64,000 bases of DNA, taken from positions 1 through 64,000 of the forward strand of contig NZ_JAEEGB010000009.1 in assembly GCF_016316925.1 (NCBI RefSeq). Reading direction: 5' to 3'. The notes beneath the pieces are model-generated. The model ran no database searches and was not told the DNA's origin. It saw nothing but the letters and a program-made list of their open reading frames with translations. Source of the stretch: Clostridium aciditolerans (GTDB lineage Bacteria > Bacillota > Clostridia > Clostridiales > Clostridiaceae). Positions 11,204 through 20,035 of the stretch are shown here, in pieces (positions within the stretch are counted from its first letter, which is position 1; every line of letters begins with the position of its first letter). Position numbers and translations under genes: made by a program.

Positions 11204-11830
11204 ATGAAGGTTATAGAAATGACCGGAAGAACTGTTGAAGAAGCTTTGAAAAATGCTCTAAATGAACTCAAGGTTACAGAAGATAAAATAGAAGTAGAAG
11301 TTTTAGATGCAGGAAATAAAGGTTTCTTCAATTTAATAGGCGCAAGACCTGCTAAAATAAGAGTAAAAGTAAAAAGAGATTACATGTATGAAGCTAAAAC
11401 ATTTATTAGGGATGTTTTAGATCGCATGGGTGTTAAAGCTGAAATAAGGGTAAAAGAAGAAAATAATGTTGTAAAAGTATCTTTAACAGGACCAGATATG
11501 GGAATACTTATAGGGTATAGAGGCGAAACTTTAGATTCACTTCAGTATCTTATAAGCTTGGTTGTAAATAAAGGCCATGAAATGGAATATAAGAGAGTTA
11601 TTTTAGATACTGAGAACTATAGAATAAAAAGAGAAGAAACATTAAAAAGATTAGCAAGAAGAATAGCAGAGAAGGTTAGGAGAACAGGACGACCTGTTAA
11701 ACTAGAACCAATGAATCCATATGAAAGAAGAATAATTCACTCTGCACTTCAAAATGATTTTTATGTTAATACTTATAGTGAAGGTGAAGAGCCTTTTAGA
11801 AAAGTTGTAGTAGATTTAAAGAAAGCCTAA
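11204..11830 (+). CDS. jag: RNA-binding protein Jag/KhpB
   Basis: A 208-aa protein with three parts: N-terminal Jag_N domain (MTGRTVEEALKNAL), KH domain with GILIGYRGETLDSLQYL (near 102-118), and R3H domain with EPMNPYERRIIHSAL (near 167-181). It binds RNA and in several Firmicutes acts with KhpA on cell elongation; the yidC-jag pairing is conserved. A small terminator follows at 11822-11845. Confidence 0.94.
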   Translation: MKVIEMTGRTVEEALKNALNELKVTEDKIEVEVLDAGNKGFFNLIGARPAKIRVKVKRDYMYEAKTFIRDVLDRMGVKAEIRVKEENNVVKVSLTGPDMGILIGYRGETLDSLQYLISLVVNKGHEMEYKRVILDTENYRIKREETLKRLARRIAEKVRRTGRPVKLEPMNPYERRIIHSALQNDFYVNTYSEGEEPFRKVVVDLKKA

Positions 11831-11845
11831 TGGCTTTCTTTTTGC
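11822..11845 (+). terminator. Terminator after jag
   Basis: AAAGCC, loop TAAT, GGCTTT, then CTTTTT. The left arm overlaps the last codons of jag. The stem is only 6 bp, so termination may be partial. Confidence 0.6.
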
Positions 11846-11848
11846 TTT

Positions 11849-12002
11849 AAGCAGAGAACCAAAATCTTAAGTAGATATCCCAAATCTTAAGCAGGCATCC
11901 AAAATCTATGATTTTGAGATGATCGCTTACACAGAGTGCTGATTTGGTGATAGTCACTTACACAGAGTGCTGATTTTAAGTGAATCGCTTGCTCATTCGA
12001 CG
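11849..12002. repeat. Modular nested repeat element, three modules
   Basis: Three tandem 20-nt left repeats (11849-11868, 11869-11888, 11889-11907) are followed by three right repeats of 19 nt (11910-11928, 11941-11959, 11972-11990), each with a 12-nt spacer; ACACAGAGTGCT occurs twice. Left and right copies pair concentrically: L3 with R3, L2 with R2, L1 with R1. Pair 2 differs from pair 3 on both arms at three places (AAGT/ACTT vs AAGC/GCTT; TATC/GATA vs CATC/GATG; CAAATC/GATTTG vs AAAATC/GATTTT), so pairing is kept. L1 pairs with R1 only at its two ends. A one-module relative is at 58110-58150. Confidence 0.85.
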
Positions 12003-12045
12003 TAAGGAGAAGGAGTTTCAGTTATATAATAAAAGGAGTGATATG

Positions 12046-13425
12046 ATGAAAGAATTTGATACAATAGCGGCAATTGCAACTGTTTTAGGAGAGGGAGGAA
12101 TATCGATAATAAGAGTCTCAGGATCTAAAGCGTTAGATATTGTAGCTGGTATATTTAAAGGAAAAAGAGAAAAAGGGCTAGAAGATATAAAACCATATAC
12201 TATGAGATATGGATTTATAATAGAAAAAGAAACAGGAGATACTTTAGACGAGGTTTTAGTAAGCTATATGAAAGCTCCAAGAAGCTTTACAGCAGAAGAT
12301 ACTGTTGAAATAAATTGTCATGGCGGTGTAATTTCAACGCAAAAAATATTAGAAGAAGTAATAAAAAATGGTGCAAGACTTGCTGAACCAGGTGAATTTA
12401 CAAAACGAGCATTTTTAAACGGAAGAATTGATTTAAGTCAGGCAGAGGCTGTTATAGATATAATTAGAGCAAAAACTGAACTTTCTATGAAATCAGCAGT
12501 TCAGCAATCTAATGGTAGAGTTTCTAGAGAGATAAATAATATTAGAGGAAAACTATTAGAGATAATTGCGCATATTGAGGCTACGGTAGACTATCCAGAA
12601 GAAGATTTAGAGGAAATGACTGCAGATAAAGTAACATATGATCTTACATCTATTTTAAATAAAATAAAAGAAATATTAAGTACTGCAGATGAGGGAAAAA
12701 TAATCCGAGAAGGACTTAATACTGTTATTGTTGGTAAACCTAATGTAGGCAAATCATCTCTTTTAAATTCGCTATTAATGGAAAAGAGAGCTATAGTTAC
12801 AGATGTGCCAGGAACTACAAGAGATGTAATTGAGGAATATATAAATATAGATGGAGTGCCTGTAAAAATTATAGATACAGCAGGGATAAGAGAGACAGAA
12901 GATGTTGTTGAAAAAATAGGCGTTGAAAAATCTAAAGAAAAGATAAATGAAGCCGATTTAATTATATTGATGCTTGATTTAAGTAGAGAGCTAGATGAGG
13001 AAGATAAGGAAATTATAGAATATATAAAGGATAAAAAATACATTATTTTATTAAATAAATCTGATTTAGATGGTAAAATAAATAGGGAAAGTATTAGTAA
13101 TCTGAATTCAAAATATATAATAGAAACTTCAGCAAAGACAGGTCGAGGCTTGGATAGGTTAAAAGAATGTATAAGAGAGTTATTTTTCAGGGGTGAAGTA
13201 AAGTCAAAGGATATACTTATAACTAGCACAAGACATAAAGAGGCACTAATTAAGGCAAAGGAAAACTGTATTCAAGCAATAGATGCCTTAGAAAATACAT
13301 TAGCGATAGATTTGGCGTCTATAGACATAAGAAACGCTTGGAGCAACCTAGGAGAAATAACTGGAGATACATTAGAGGAAGATATAATAGATAAGATATT
13401 TGCAGAATTTTGTTTAGGAAAGTAG
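12046..13425 (+). CDS. mnmE: tRNA U34 modification GTPase MnmE
   Basis: GTPase that with MnmG makes the 5-aminomethyl type modification on wobble uridine of several tRNAs. The 459 aa have the N-terminal folate-binding domain ([20 protein letters not shown]), a G domain with [13 protein letters not shown] and DTAG, and the C-terminal FCLGK, whose Cys is typical. ATG 12046 (AAGGAG 7 nt upstream) was chosen. ATG 12043 is possible, and the longer open frame from 11980 runs into the upstream repeat and is not credible. It is 9 bp before mnmG. Confidence 0.96.
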   Translation: MKEFDTIAAIATVLGEGGISIIRVSGSKALDIVAGIFKGKREKGLEDIKPYTMRYGFIIEKETGDTLDEVLVSYMKAPRSFTAEDTVEINCHGGVISTQKILEEVIKNGARLAEPGEFTKRAFLNGRIDLSQAEAVIDIIRAKTELSMKSAVQQSNGRVSREINNIRGKLLEIIAHIEATVDYPEEDLEEMTADKVTYDLTSILNKIKEILSTADEGKIIREGLNTVIVGKPNVGKSSLLNSLLMEKRAIVTDVPGTTRDVIEEYINIDGVPVKIIDTAGIRETEDVVEKIGVEKSKEKINEADLIILMLDLSRELDEEDKEIIEYIKDKKYIILLNKSDLDGKINRESISNLNSKYIIETSAKTGRGLDRLKECIRELFFRGEVKSKDILITSTRHKEALIKAKENCIQAIDALENTLAIDLASIDIRNAWSNLGEITGDTLEEDIIDKIFAEFCLGK

Positions 13426-13434
13426 GTTAAATAT

Positions 13435-15339
13435 ATGGAGTATTTTGGAGGAGAATATGATGTAGTTGTTGTTGGAGCAGGGCATGCTGGATGTGAGGCT
13501 AGTCTTGCTGCAGCTAGAATTGGTTGCAAGACCTTACTATGTACAATGAACTTAGATAGTGTAGCTTTTATGCCTTGTAATCCTAACATTGGTGGAACAG
13601 CAAAAGGACACTTAGTTAGGGAAATAGATGCTTTAGGCGGAGAAATGGGAATCAATATTGATCATACTTTTATACAATCGAGAATGTTAAATACATCTAA
13701 AGGACCTGCAGTGCATTCATTAAGAGCTCAAGCGGATAAAAAAAGATATGCAGATAAGATGAAGCATATTCTTGAAAAGGAATCTAATCTTGACTTAAGG
13801 CAGCTAGAGGTAATATCTATAAAAACAGAAGAAGGAAAAGTATGCGGTGTATTAACTAAGAATGGTGCATATTTTAAAACTAAAACAGTAATTCTTGCTA
13901 CGGGTACTTACTTAAAGGGAAAGGTTATTATAGGTGATGTCAGTTATAACTCAGGTCCAAATGGTTTTATGCCCGCTAATGATTTGTCACAAAGTTTATT
14001 AGATTTAGGCATAGAAATTAGAAGATTTAAAACTGGTACACCTGCAAGAATAAATAGAAGAAGTGTAGATTTTACAAAAATGATAATACAAAATGGTGAT
14101 GAAAAAATAGTTCCATTTTCATTTATGAGTGGCAAGTTAGAGAGAAAACAAATACCATGCTATTTAACTTATACAACGGATGATACCCTTAAGGTTATAA
14201 GAGATAATATATATAGGTCTCCTTTATACAATGGTACTATTAAATCCGTTGGACCAAGATACTGTCCTTCTATTGAAGATAAAGTTGTAAGATTTCCTGA
14301 TAAGGAAAAGCATCAGATATTTGTAGAGCCTGAAGGAGAAAATACAGAAGAACTTTATATAGGAGGAGCTTCTACATCACTACCAGAAGATGTGCAAATT
14401 GCTATGTACAGAACTATTACAGGGCTGGAAAATGCAGAGATAGTAAGAAGTGGTTATGCTATAGAATATGACTGTATAAATCCACTTCAATTAAAACCTT
14501 CATTAGAATTCAAAAATGTAGAAGGGCTTTTTGGTGCAGGACAGGTGAATGGAAGTTCTGGATATGAAGAAGCAGCAGCTCAAGGCATAATTGCAGGAAT
14601 AAATGCTTCACTTGAAGTTAAGGGAAGAGAACCATTAATCTTAAGAAGATCAGATGGATATATAGGAGTTCTAATTGATGATTTAGTTACTAAAGGAACT
14701 GAGGAACCATATAGAATGATGACATCACGTTCGGAGTATAGACTTTTATTAAGACAAGACAATGCAGATTTGAGGTTAACGGAGATAGGCTATGAAGTTG
14801 GGCTTGTTAGCGAAGATAGATATGAAAGATTTATAAATAGAAAAAAAGCAATAGAATTAGAAGTAGAGAGAATAAAAAACCTTCAAATAACACCTAAAAA
14901 AGAAGTTGTTGAGTTTTTAAACACATTGGATTCCACAGAACTTAAAAAGAATATAAGTTTATATGAGCTTATAAAGCGACCTGAGCTTGATTATGGCAAA
15001 CTTGCACCAATCGATAAAGATAGGCCAGAACTTGACGATGATATAACAGATCAAGTAAACATTATATCTAAATATGAAGGATATATAAGCAAGCAATTAG
15101 ATCAGGTTGAGCAGTTTAAGAAATTCGAAAGTAAACTCATACCAAAAGATATAGATTATGGTAATATTAAAGGATTGAGACTGGAAGCAACTCAAAAGCT
15201 TGATAAAATAAGACCTATTAGCATAGGTCAGGCATCAAGAATTTCAGGAGTTTCTCCAGCTGATGTTTCTGTATTATTGATATACTTAGAACGTGAATAT
15301 AGAGCTAAAAGTGAAAGTTCAAATAATGAAATAATGTAA
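13435..15339 (+). CDS. mnmG: tRNA U34 modification enzyme MnmG (GidA)
   Basis: FAD-dependent partner of MnmE. The 634 aa carry the dinucleotide-binding [20 protein letters not shown] near the N-terminus, the GidA signatures [11 protein letters not shown] and [19 protein letters not shown], and a C-terminal helical domain for MnmE and tRNA contact. Length is normal. It is probably co-transcribed with mnmE. Confidence 0.97.
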   Translation: MEYFGGEYDVVVVGAGHAGCEASLAAARIGCKTLLCTMNLDSVAFMPCNPNIGGTAKGHLVREIDALGGEMGINIDHTFIQSRMLNTSKGPAVHSLRAQADKKRYADKMKHILEKESNLDLRQLEVISIKTEEGKVCGVLTKNGAYFKTKTVILATGTYLKGKVIIGDVSYNSGPNGFMPANDLSQSLLDLGIEIRRFKTGTPARINRRSVDFTKMIIQNGDEKIVPFSFMSGKLERKQIPCYLTYTTDDTLKVIRDNIYRSPLYNGTIKSVGPRYCPSIEDKVVRFPDKEKHQIFVEPEGENTEELYIGGASTSLPEDVQIAMYRTITGLENAEIVRSGYAIEYDCINPLQLKPSLEFKNVEGLFGAGQVNGSSGYEEAAAQGIIAGINASLEVKGREPLILRRSDGYIGVLIDDLVTKGTEEPYRMMTSRSEYRLLLRQDNADLRLTEIGYEVGLVSEDRYERFINRKKAIELEVERIKNLQITPKKEVVEFLNTLDSTELKKNISLYELIKRPELDYGKLAPIDKDRPELDDDITDQVNIISKYEGYISKQLDQVEQFKKFESKLIPKDIDYGNIKGLRLEATQKLDKIRPISIGQASRISGVSPADVSVLLIYLEREYRAKSESSNNEIM

Positions 15340-15654
15340 TTAATAATAGTAGTTTTTATTATAGTATAATGTTGATTTTTATACTACATAATCAATTAAC
15401 ATTATACTATAATATATTTGTATTTACTTAGGCTTTAGGTGGAATTTTCAATATTCATCTGAAGAAAGTTTTCATAGTTTCATTAAAGTTGGGACTCATA
15501 GCTTATTTATTATTTTGAGAAATTTTAACTTAAGCTAAGAATCCTATTTTTAAATATTATATACATATTTAGCTAGTAGATATATTTCGGGTAATAATTG
15601 ATACAAGTAAATTTAACCGAATTACATAAAATATCAAGAATGGAGAGTTGCTAT
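15340..15654 (+). other. Non-coding gap between mnmG and rsmG
   Basis: About 315 bp. A perfect 15-bp inverted repeat lies at 15359-15373 and 15398-15412 (24-nt loop) just past mnmG; it lacks a good T run, so it may be a processing or Rho-independent weak end. A second short stem TAGCTTA/TAAGCTA occurs at 15499-15505 and 15531-15537. I recognise no known RNA and no gene. Confidence 0.6.
15359..15412. repeat. 15-bp inverted repeat after mnmG
   Basis: TTATAGTATAATGTT at 15359-15373 and its exact complement at 15398-15412, with a 24-nt AT-rich loop. It may be the end of the mnmEG transcript. No clear T-rich tail follows on either strand. Confidence 0.7.
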
Positions 15655-16374
15655 ATGGAATATTTTGACATAATGAATTCTGCATGTTCAGATGTGGGAT
15701 TATCAATGGATAATAAAATTTATGAAAAGTTTATTGATTATAAAGAATTAATAAAGTTTTGGAATGAAAAGGTTAACCTTACAGCTATAATAGATGATGA
15801 ACAAATAATAAAAAAACACTTTATAGATTGTATAAAAATATTTAAATTTTCTCCTCTAAAGGAAGCAAAAAGTATTATAGATGTGGGAACTGGTGCTGGT
15901 TTTCCTGGTATACCTATAAAAATTGTTAAACCAGATGTAAATATGATACTTTTAGATTCCTTAAATAAGAGAATTAATTTTTTAAATGAAGTGATAAATA
16001 AAATAGATTTAAAAAATATAACAACTATTCATGGAAGGGCAGAGGATTTTTCAAGAAAAAGTGAATATAGAGAAAAATGTGATGCAGCAGTATCAAGAGC
16101 AGTTGCTAACCTTGCAGTGTTAAGTGAACTATGTATTCCATATGTAAGGGTTGGAGGATATTTTGTTGCTATGAAGGGACCATCTGTGGATGATGAAATT
16201 AAGGAAGGGAAAAATGCAGTATCCATTCTCGGAGGAAAAATTGAAGATATAGTTAAGATAGAGATAGAAAATAGCGACTTAAATCATAATTTAGTTATAA
16301 TAAAAAAGGTAAAAGAAACTCCAAAAGTGTATCCAAGAAAGGCTGGAACAGCTGCGAAAAAACCTTTAAAATAA
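15655..16374 (+). CDS. rsmG: 16S rRNA m7G527 methyltransferase RsmG
   Basis: SAM-dependent methyltransferase (GidB) that modifies G527 of 16S rRNA. The 239 aa show the SAM motif [15 protein letters not shown] and the RsmG hallmarks [10 protein letters not shown] and [13 protein letters not shown] 15655 was chosen because GGAG lies 9 nt upstream and the protein then begins [10 protein letters not shown], like its relatives. Upstream alternatives at 15640 (ATG) and 15598 (TTG) lack support. It precedes noc as in Bacillus. Confidence 0.94.
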   Translation: MEYFDIMNSACSDVGLSMDNKIYEKFIDYKELIKFWNEKVNLTAIIDDEQIIKKHFIDCIKIFKFSPLKEAKSIIDVGTGAGFPGIPIKIVKPDVNMILLDSLNKRINFLNEVINKIDLKNITTIHGRAEDFSRKSEYREKCDAAVSRAVANLAVLSELCIPYVRVGGYFVAMKGPSVDDEIKEGKNAVSILGGKIEDIVKIEIENSDLNHNLVIIKKVKETPKVYPRKAGTAAKKPLK

Positions 16375-16475
16375 AGTGTATTAATTTGTCGTAAAAAAAT
16401 TAAATAAAAAAGAAGGAAATTATAAAAGAATGAAGAAATGTTAATAAATAGGAAAGAGTAAGAGGGATGGTTAAT

Positions 16476-17252
16476 ATGCAAAATAATATCAATTATATAT
16501 GTGTTGATTCAATTTTACCTAATTTATATCAACCAAGAAAATATTTTGATGAAGAAAGTCTTGAAGAATTAGCTCAATCTATAAATGCATATGGTATAAT
16601 TCAACCTTTATCTGTGAGAAGGCTTCCTGATGATAAGTATGAACTTGTAGCAGGTGAGAGAAGACTTAGAGCAGCCAAAAAAGCTGGGTTAACTGAAGTA
16701 CCGGTTATAATAGTAGATATTAGCGATAGAGAATCTGCAGCTATTGCACTATTGGAGAATTTGCAGAGAGAGAATTTAAATTTTTTAGAAGAAGCTGAAG
16801 CTTACTACAATTTAATAAAGGATCATTCCTATACTCAAGAAAAATTAGCTGAAGCAATTGGGAAAAAGCAATCAACTATTGCTAATAAGATTAGATTACT
16901 TAGACTAGAACCTGAAGTAAGAAGTATCCTATTAGAAAATAATTTAACTGAAAGACATGCAAGGGCTTTACTTAAGTTACCTGATGTACAGTTGCAGAAA
17001 AAAATATTAAAAATAGTTGTAAAAAAAGTGCTGAATGTTAAGAAGACTGAAGATCTTATTGAAAAAGAGCTAAGTAAAATTGAACATGGGAAAGCTACTT
17101 CTGTAAAAAAGAAAATAAAAGGTATATTTTCATCCAAGGTGTATATCAATACTGTAAGACAAGTATTTGATAAGTTTGGATTAAATGCTCAATATGCATC
17201 AAAAGATCTGGATGATAAAATTGAAATAACCATTACTATTCCGAAAAAATAA
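16476..17252 (+). CDS. noc: Nucleoid occlusion protein Noc (ParB family)
   Basis: A ParB-like CTP-binding DNA clamp of 258 aa. It shows the N-terminal box PNLYQPRKYF, the GERRLRAA motif (60-67) and an HTH region GKKQSTIANKIRLLRL followed by LTERHARAL. Gln, Lys, Arg and Arg at the specificity positions match Noc rather than ParB, so it should bind TATTTCCCGGGAAATA-type sites. It starts almost directly at the ParB-like core and lacks the amphipathic N-terminal membrane anchor of Bacillus Noc. ATG 16476 has AGAGGG 9 nt upstream; ATG 16467 abuts that site. Confidence 0.88.
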   Translation: MQNNINYICVDSILPNLYQPRKYFDEESLEELAQSINAYGIIQPLSVRRLPDDKYELVAGERRLRAAKKAGLTEVPVIIVDISDRESAAIALLENLQRENLNFLEEAEAYYNLIKDHSYTQEKLAEAIGKKQSTIANKIRLLRLEPEVRSILLENNLTERHARALLKLPDVQLQKKILKIVVKKVLNVKKTEDLIEKELSKIEHGKATSVKKKIKGIFSSKVYINTVRQVFDKFGLNAQYASKDLDDKIEITITIPKK

Positions 17253-17253
17253 A

Positions 17254-17269
17254 TGTTTCACGTGAAACA
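17254..17269. other. parS site 1
   Basis: TGTTTCACGTGAAACA, a perfect 16-bp match to the consensus centromere bound by ParB/Spo0J, located immediately after the noc stop codon. Confidence 0.95.
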
Positions 17270-17316
17270 TTTACCTATAATTAATTTCAAAAAAATTAGA
17301 GTTTGTTTTAATATTT

Positions 17317-17346
17317 GTTCTTGGGCAATTGCTCAAGAACTTTTTT
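17317..17346 (+). terminator. Terminator after noc
   Basis: A 10-bp stem (17317-17326 with 17331-17340, one G-T pair, loop AATT) followed by a seven-base T run. It separates noc from parA. Confidence 0.9.
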
Positions 17347-17478
17347 TGTCTGGTTTTATATTAATATTAAAATAAAAGTTAATTCATCGATAATTTTAAT
17401 ATAAAATACTTTTATTATCTTATATAAAAATATATAATTGAATTAAGGTATTTGCTTAAGAGAGGGGTGGTGGAGTTT

Positions 17479-18246
17479 ATGAAAGTTATATCAATATTTA
17501 ATCAAAAAGGTGGAGTAGGAAAAACTACTACTAGTATAAACCTAAGTTCATATTTAGCAATGCAAGGATATAAAATTCTTAATATAGATATAGATCCTCA
17601 AGGCAATACAACTAGTGGCCTTGGTTTCGATAAGAGAAGTTTAACTGAATCTATGTATGATATTTTAACTTCTGACGCAACTATAGATGAGATTGCTAAA
17701 AAAAGCGAGCTTATAGACAATTTTTATTTAATTCCTTCAACTATGGAGCTAGCAGGTGCAGAAGTAGAACTAATAAGTAAGGATAATAGGGAAAATATAT
17801 TGAAAAATAAGATTTCAAATATGAAATCAAAATTTGATTATATATTTATAGATTGTCCACCTTCATTAGGGTTGCTAACAATTAATGCACTTACTGCATC
17901 AGATAGTGTCCTTATTCCAATTCAATGCGAGTTTTATGCTTTAGAAGGAGTTGGTCAACTTATTAATACTATTCAACTTGTAAAAAAATCTTTGAATAAG
18001 GATTTAGAGGTTGAAGGAGTTATAATGAGTATGTATGATGGAAGAACAAAACTTTCCAATGAGGTTGTATCGGAAGTAAAAAGCTATTTTAAAGACAATG
18101 TCTATGAAACAACAATACCGAGAAATATTAGATTAGCAGAAGCACCTAGCTTTGGGCTACCAATAATGCTTTATGATGATAAGTGTAGAGGAGCAGAAGC
18201 ATATGAAAATTTAACAAAGGAGTTTTTAAGCAGACAAAAGGAGTGA
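17479..18246 (+). CDS. parA: Chromosome partition ATPase ParA/Soj
   Basis: Walker-type ATPase of 255 aa acting with ParB on origin segregation and, in Bacillus, regulating DnaA. The deviant Walker A FNQKGGVGKTTTS is at residues 7-19; Walker B IFIDCPPSLG and the IPIQCEFYALEG region are clear. ATG 17479 follows a GGTGGTGGAG and gives the standard MKVISIFNQKGG start. The open frame reaches 27 bp further but without need. It lies 7 bp before parB. Confidence 0.95.
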   Translation: MKVISIFNQKGGVGKTTTSINLSSYLAMQGYKILNIDIDPQGNTTSGLGFDKRSLTESMYDILTSDATIDEIAKKSELIDNFYLIPSTMELAGAEVELISKDNRENILKNKISNMKSKFDYIFIDCPPSLGLLTINALTASDSVLIPIQCEFYALEGVGQLINTIQLVKKSLNKDLEVEGVIMSMYDGRTKLSNEVVSEVKSYFKDNVYETTIPRNIRLAEAPSFGLPIMLYDDKCRGAEAYENLTKEFLSRQKE

Positions 18247-18253
18247 AGAATGT

Positions 18254-19114
18254 TTGAATAAGAAGTTTGGATTAGGAAAAGGCTTGGGAGCTTTAATACC
18301 TGAAGATAAAATTCAGGATAAGGAAACTAATAAAAAAGACAATGTAAATCTTATAGATATTAATTTAATAAAGGCTAATGAAGGACAACCAAGAAAGAGC
18401 TTTGATGAAGAGAAAATAATACAACTTTCTCAATCTATAAAAGAGCATGGCGTAATTCAGCCAATAATATTAAAGAAAGACAATGAAACATATACCATAG
18501 TTGCTGGGGAAAGACGATGGAGGGCATCAAAGCTTGCTGGAATTAAAGAAATTCCCGCTATTGTTATGGATTTAACTGATAAAGAGATTTTAGAAATATC
18601 TTTAATTGAAAATATCCAAAGACAGGATTTAAATCCAATAGAAGAAGCCATTGCATATAAGAAATTGATTGAAGATTTTAATATAACCCAGGAAGAGTTA
18701 AGTAATAGAATTGGTAAATCCAGAACTGCAGTTACGAATTGTTTAAGATTATTAAATCTTGATAAAAGAGTGCAAGAATATTTAATTGATGGAGTAATAT
18801 CAGAAGGACATGGCAGAGTGTTGTTAGGGGTAGAGAATAAAGATCTTCAGTATGAATTAGCTCAGGGGATAATAGACGAAAAACTAAGTGTAAGAGAGAC
18901 AGAAAAACTAATTAAAAGTCTAAATGTAAAAAAGAAAGATGAAAGTAATAAGATTAGCAACCAAAATCCTTATTATTTAGATGTAAAGGAAAAACTTGAG
19001 ACATTATTTGGTACAAAAGTTTTGCTTATGGATAAAAAGAATAAAGGTAAAATTGAAATTGAATACTATTCACAAGAAGATTTGCAGAGAATACTCGATA
19101 TATTAAAAATATAA
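18254..19114 (+). CDS. parB: Chromosome partition protein ParB/Spo0J
   Basis: CTP-dependent clamp that loads at parS and spreads. The 286 aa begin with the ParA-stimulating KKFGLGKGLGALIP, followed by GERRWRAS (85-92) and an HTH region GKSRTAVTNCLRLLNL with ISEGHGRVL. Arg and Gly at the specificity positions are ParB type, in contrast to the Noc next door. The start is TTG, with AAGGAG 10 nt upstream; the ATG four bases earlier opens a frame that stops at once. Two parS sites flank the parAB pair. Confidence 0.95.
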   Translation: MNKKFGLGKGLGALIPEDKIQDKETNKKDNVNLIDINLIKANEGQPRKSFDEEKIIQLSQSIKEHGVIQPIILKKDNETYTIVAGERRWRASKLAGIKEIPAIVMDLTDKEILEISLIENIQRQDLNPIEEAIAYKKLIEDFNITQEELSNRIGKSRTAVTNCLRLLNLDKRVQEYLIDGVISEGHGRVLLGVENKDLQYELAQGIIDEKLSVRETEKLIKSLNVKKKDESNKISNQNPYYLDVKEKLETLFGTKVLLMDKKNKGKIEIEYYSQEDLQRILDILKI

Positions 19115-19138
19115 TAAAAATACTAAATTAAGTTTATA

Positions 19139-19154
19139 TGTTTCACGTGAAACA
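19139..19154. other. parS site 2
   Basis: TGTTTCACGTGAAACA, identical to site 1 and 1.9 kb away, in the gap between parB and the DUF4446 gene. Confidence 0.95.
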
Positions 19155-19174
19155 TTAGCGGAAGGAGAAAACAT

Positions 19175-19681
19175 ATGCAGAACATCATAGGAATAATAAA
19201 TAGTTTCCAAGCTTATATCATAATAGCACTTGCAGTATTAGTAATAATATTGTTTATTATGCTTATGGTTACATTAAGGTCTTTAAACAAGTTAGAGGGT
19301 AAGTACAGAAAATTTATGAGAGGAGTAGACAATAAAAATCTAGAAGGATTGGTAACAGGTTATTTAGATAAAATAGATGAAGTAAAGCTAGAAACTGAAC
19401 ATATGAAGGAATTATATAATGAATTAAATCTAAAGTTAAAAGAATGTGTTCAAAAAGTTTCAATAGTAAGATACAGAGCATTTGAAGATGTTGGAAGTGA
19501 TTTAAGTTTTTCCATTGCTTTACTGGATGAAAGTAATAGTGGTGTTATAATCACAGGTATTTATGGTAGAAATGAAAGTACAACTTATGCGAAGCCTATA
19601 GATAGAGGGATATCCAGATATGAGTTATCACAGGAAGAAGATCAGGTTTTACAAGAGTGTATAAATAAAACCTTAAAATAA
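19175..19681 (+). CDS. DUF4446 membrane-anchored protein
   Basis: A 168-aa protein with one N-terminal membrane segment (about residues 12-33), a coiled-coil-like stretch (45-85) and a conserved soluble domain containing YRAFEDVGSDLSFSIALLD and the end YELSQEEDQVL. This matches the DUF4446 family, commonly found after parB in clostridia. Function is not known. AAGGAGAA lies ahead of ATG. A long hairpin follows. Confidence 0.85.
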   Translation: MQNIIGIINSFQAYIIIALAVLVIILFIMLMVTLRSLNKLEGKYRKFMRGVDNKNLEGLVTGYLDKIDEVKLETEHMKELYNELNLKLKECVQKVSIVRYRAFEDVGSDLSFSIALLDESNSGVIITGIYGRNESTTYAKPIDRGISRYELSQEEDQVLQECINKTLK

Positions 19682-19696
19682 TTGTATATAAAGAAT

Positions 19697-19742
19697 AAAA
19701 AACCTCCTTTAAGGGAATATTATTCCATAAAGGAGGTTTTTT
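19697..19742 (+). terminator. Long hairpin carrying the next gene's ribosome site
   Basis: A perfect 15-bp stem (19697-19711 with 19728-19742) plus an inner 5-bp stem (19714-19718 with 19722-19726). The right arm is AAAGGAGG followed by T's, and the ATG of the next gene is at 19744. The hairpin can act as terminator for the upstream gene and would also hide the downstream Shine-Dalgarno. Confidence 0.8.
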
Positions 19743-19743
19743 T

Positions 19744-19998
19744 ATGAAAATATGTGTAGCTAATGATTTACAATATATAAGAGAAGAATTAAAAAAAAGA
19801 GGATATGATATTACTAATGATCAAAATAACACATTGTGTGATGCGATAATATGTAACTTAAAAAATGGAGGATTAACAACCTTAAATATGAATAATAGCA
19901 TAAGAAGAGAAGGTACATTAATAATTGATTCAGGCAGCAAAACTATAGAAGAAATAGAATACATACTTAATAATAGAGTTTATAGCAATCTATTTTAA
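19744..19998 (+). CDS. Small YkuS/UPF0180-like protein
   Basis: An 84-aa cytosolic protein resembling the UPF0180 (YkuS) family: an N-terminal VANDLQYIREELKKRGYDI, a central DAIICN strand, and the closing TIEEIEYILNNRVYS. Function is unknown. Its ribosome site lies inside the right arm of a terminator-like hairpin, so translation may be low or conditional. Family assignment rests on pattern similarity only. Confidence 0.7.
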   Translation: MKICVANDLQYIREELKKRGYDITNDQNNTLCDAIICNLKNGGLTTLNMNNSIRREGTLIIDSGSKTIEEIEYILNNRVYSNLF

Positions 19999-20035
19999 TA
20001 TTACTTATATACCTTAAAATATAAGTGCTTTATAA

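Noticed and set aside
11849-12002. CRISPR array
   Set aside because: The repeats are 20 nt back to back without spacers on the left side and inverted on the right; no cas genes nearby.
11980-12045. Longer N-terminus for MnmE
   Set aside because: The added residues come from the repeat element; the good ribosome site and family alignment fix the start at 12046 (or 12043).
12591-13655. Minus-strand frames over mnmE and mnmG
   Set aside because: Antisense shadows, low-complexity Ser/Ile/Leu content, no start signals.
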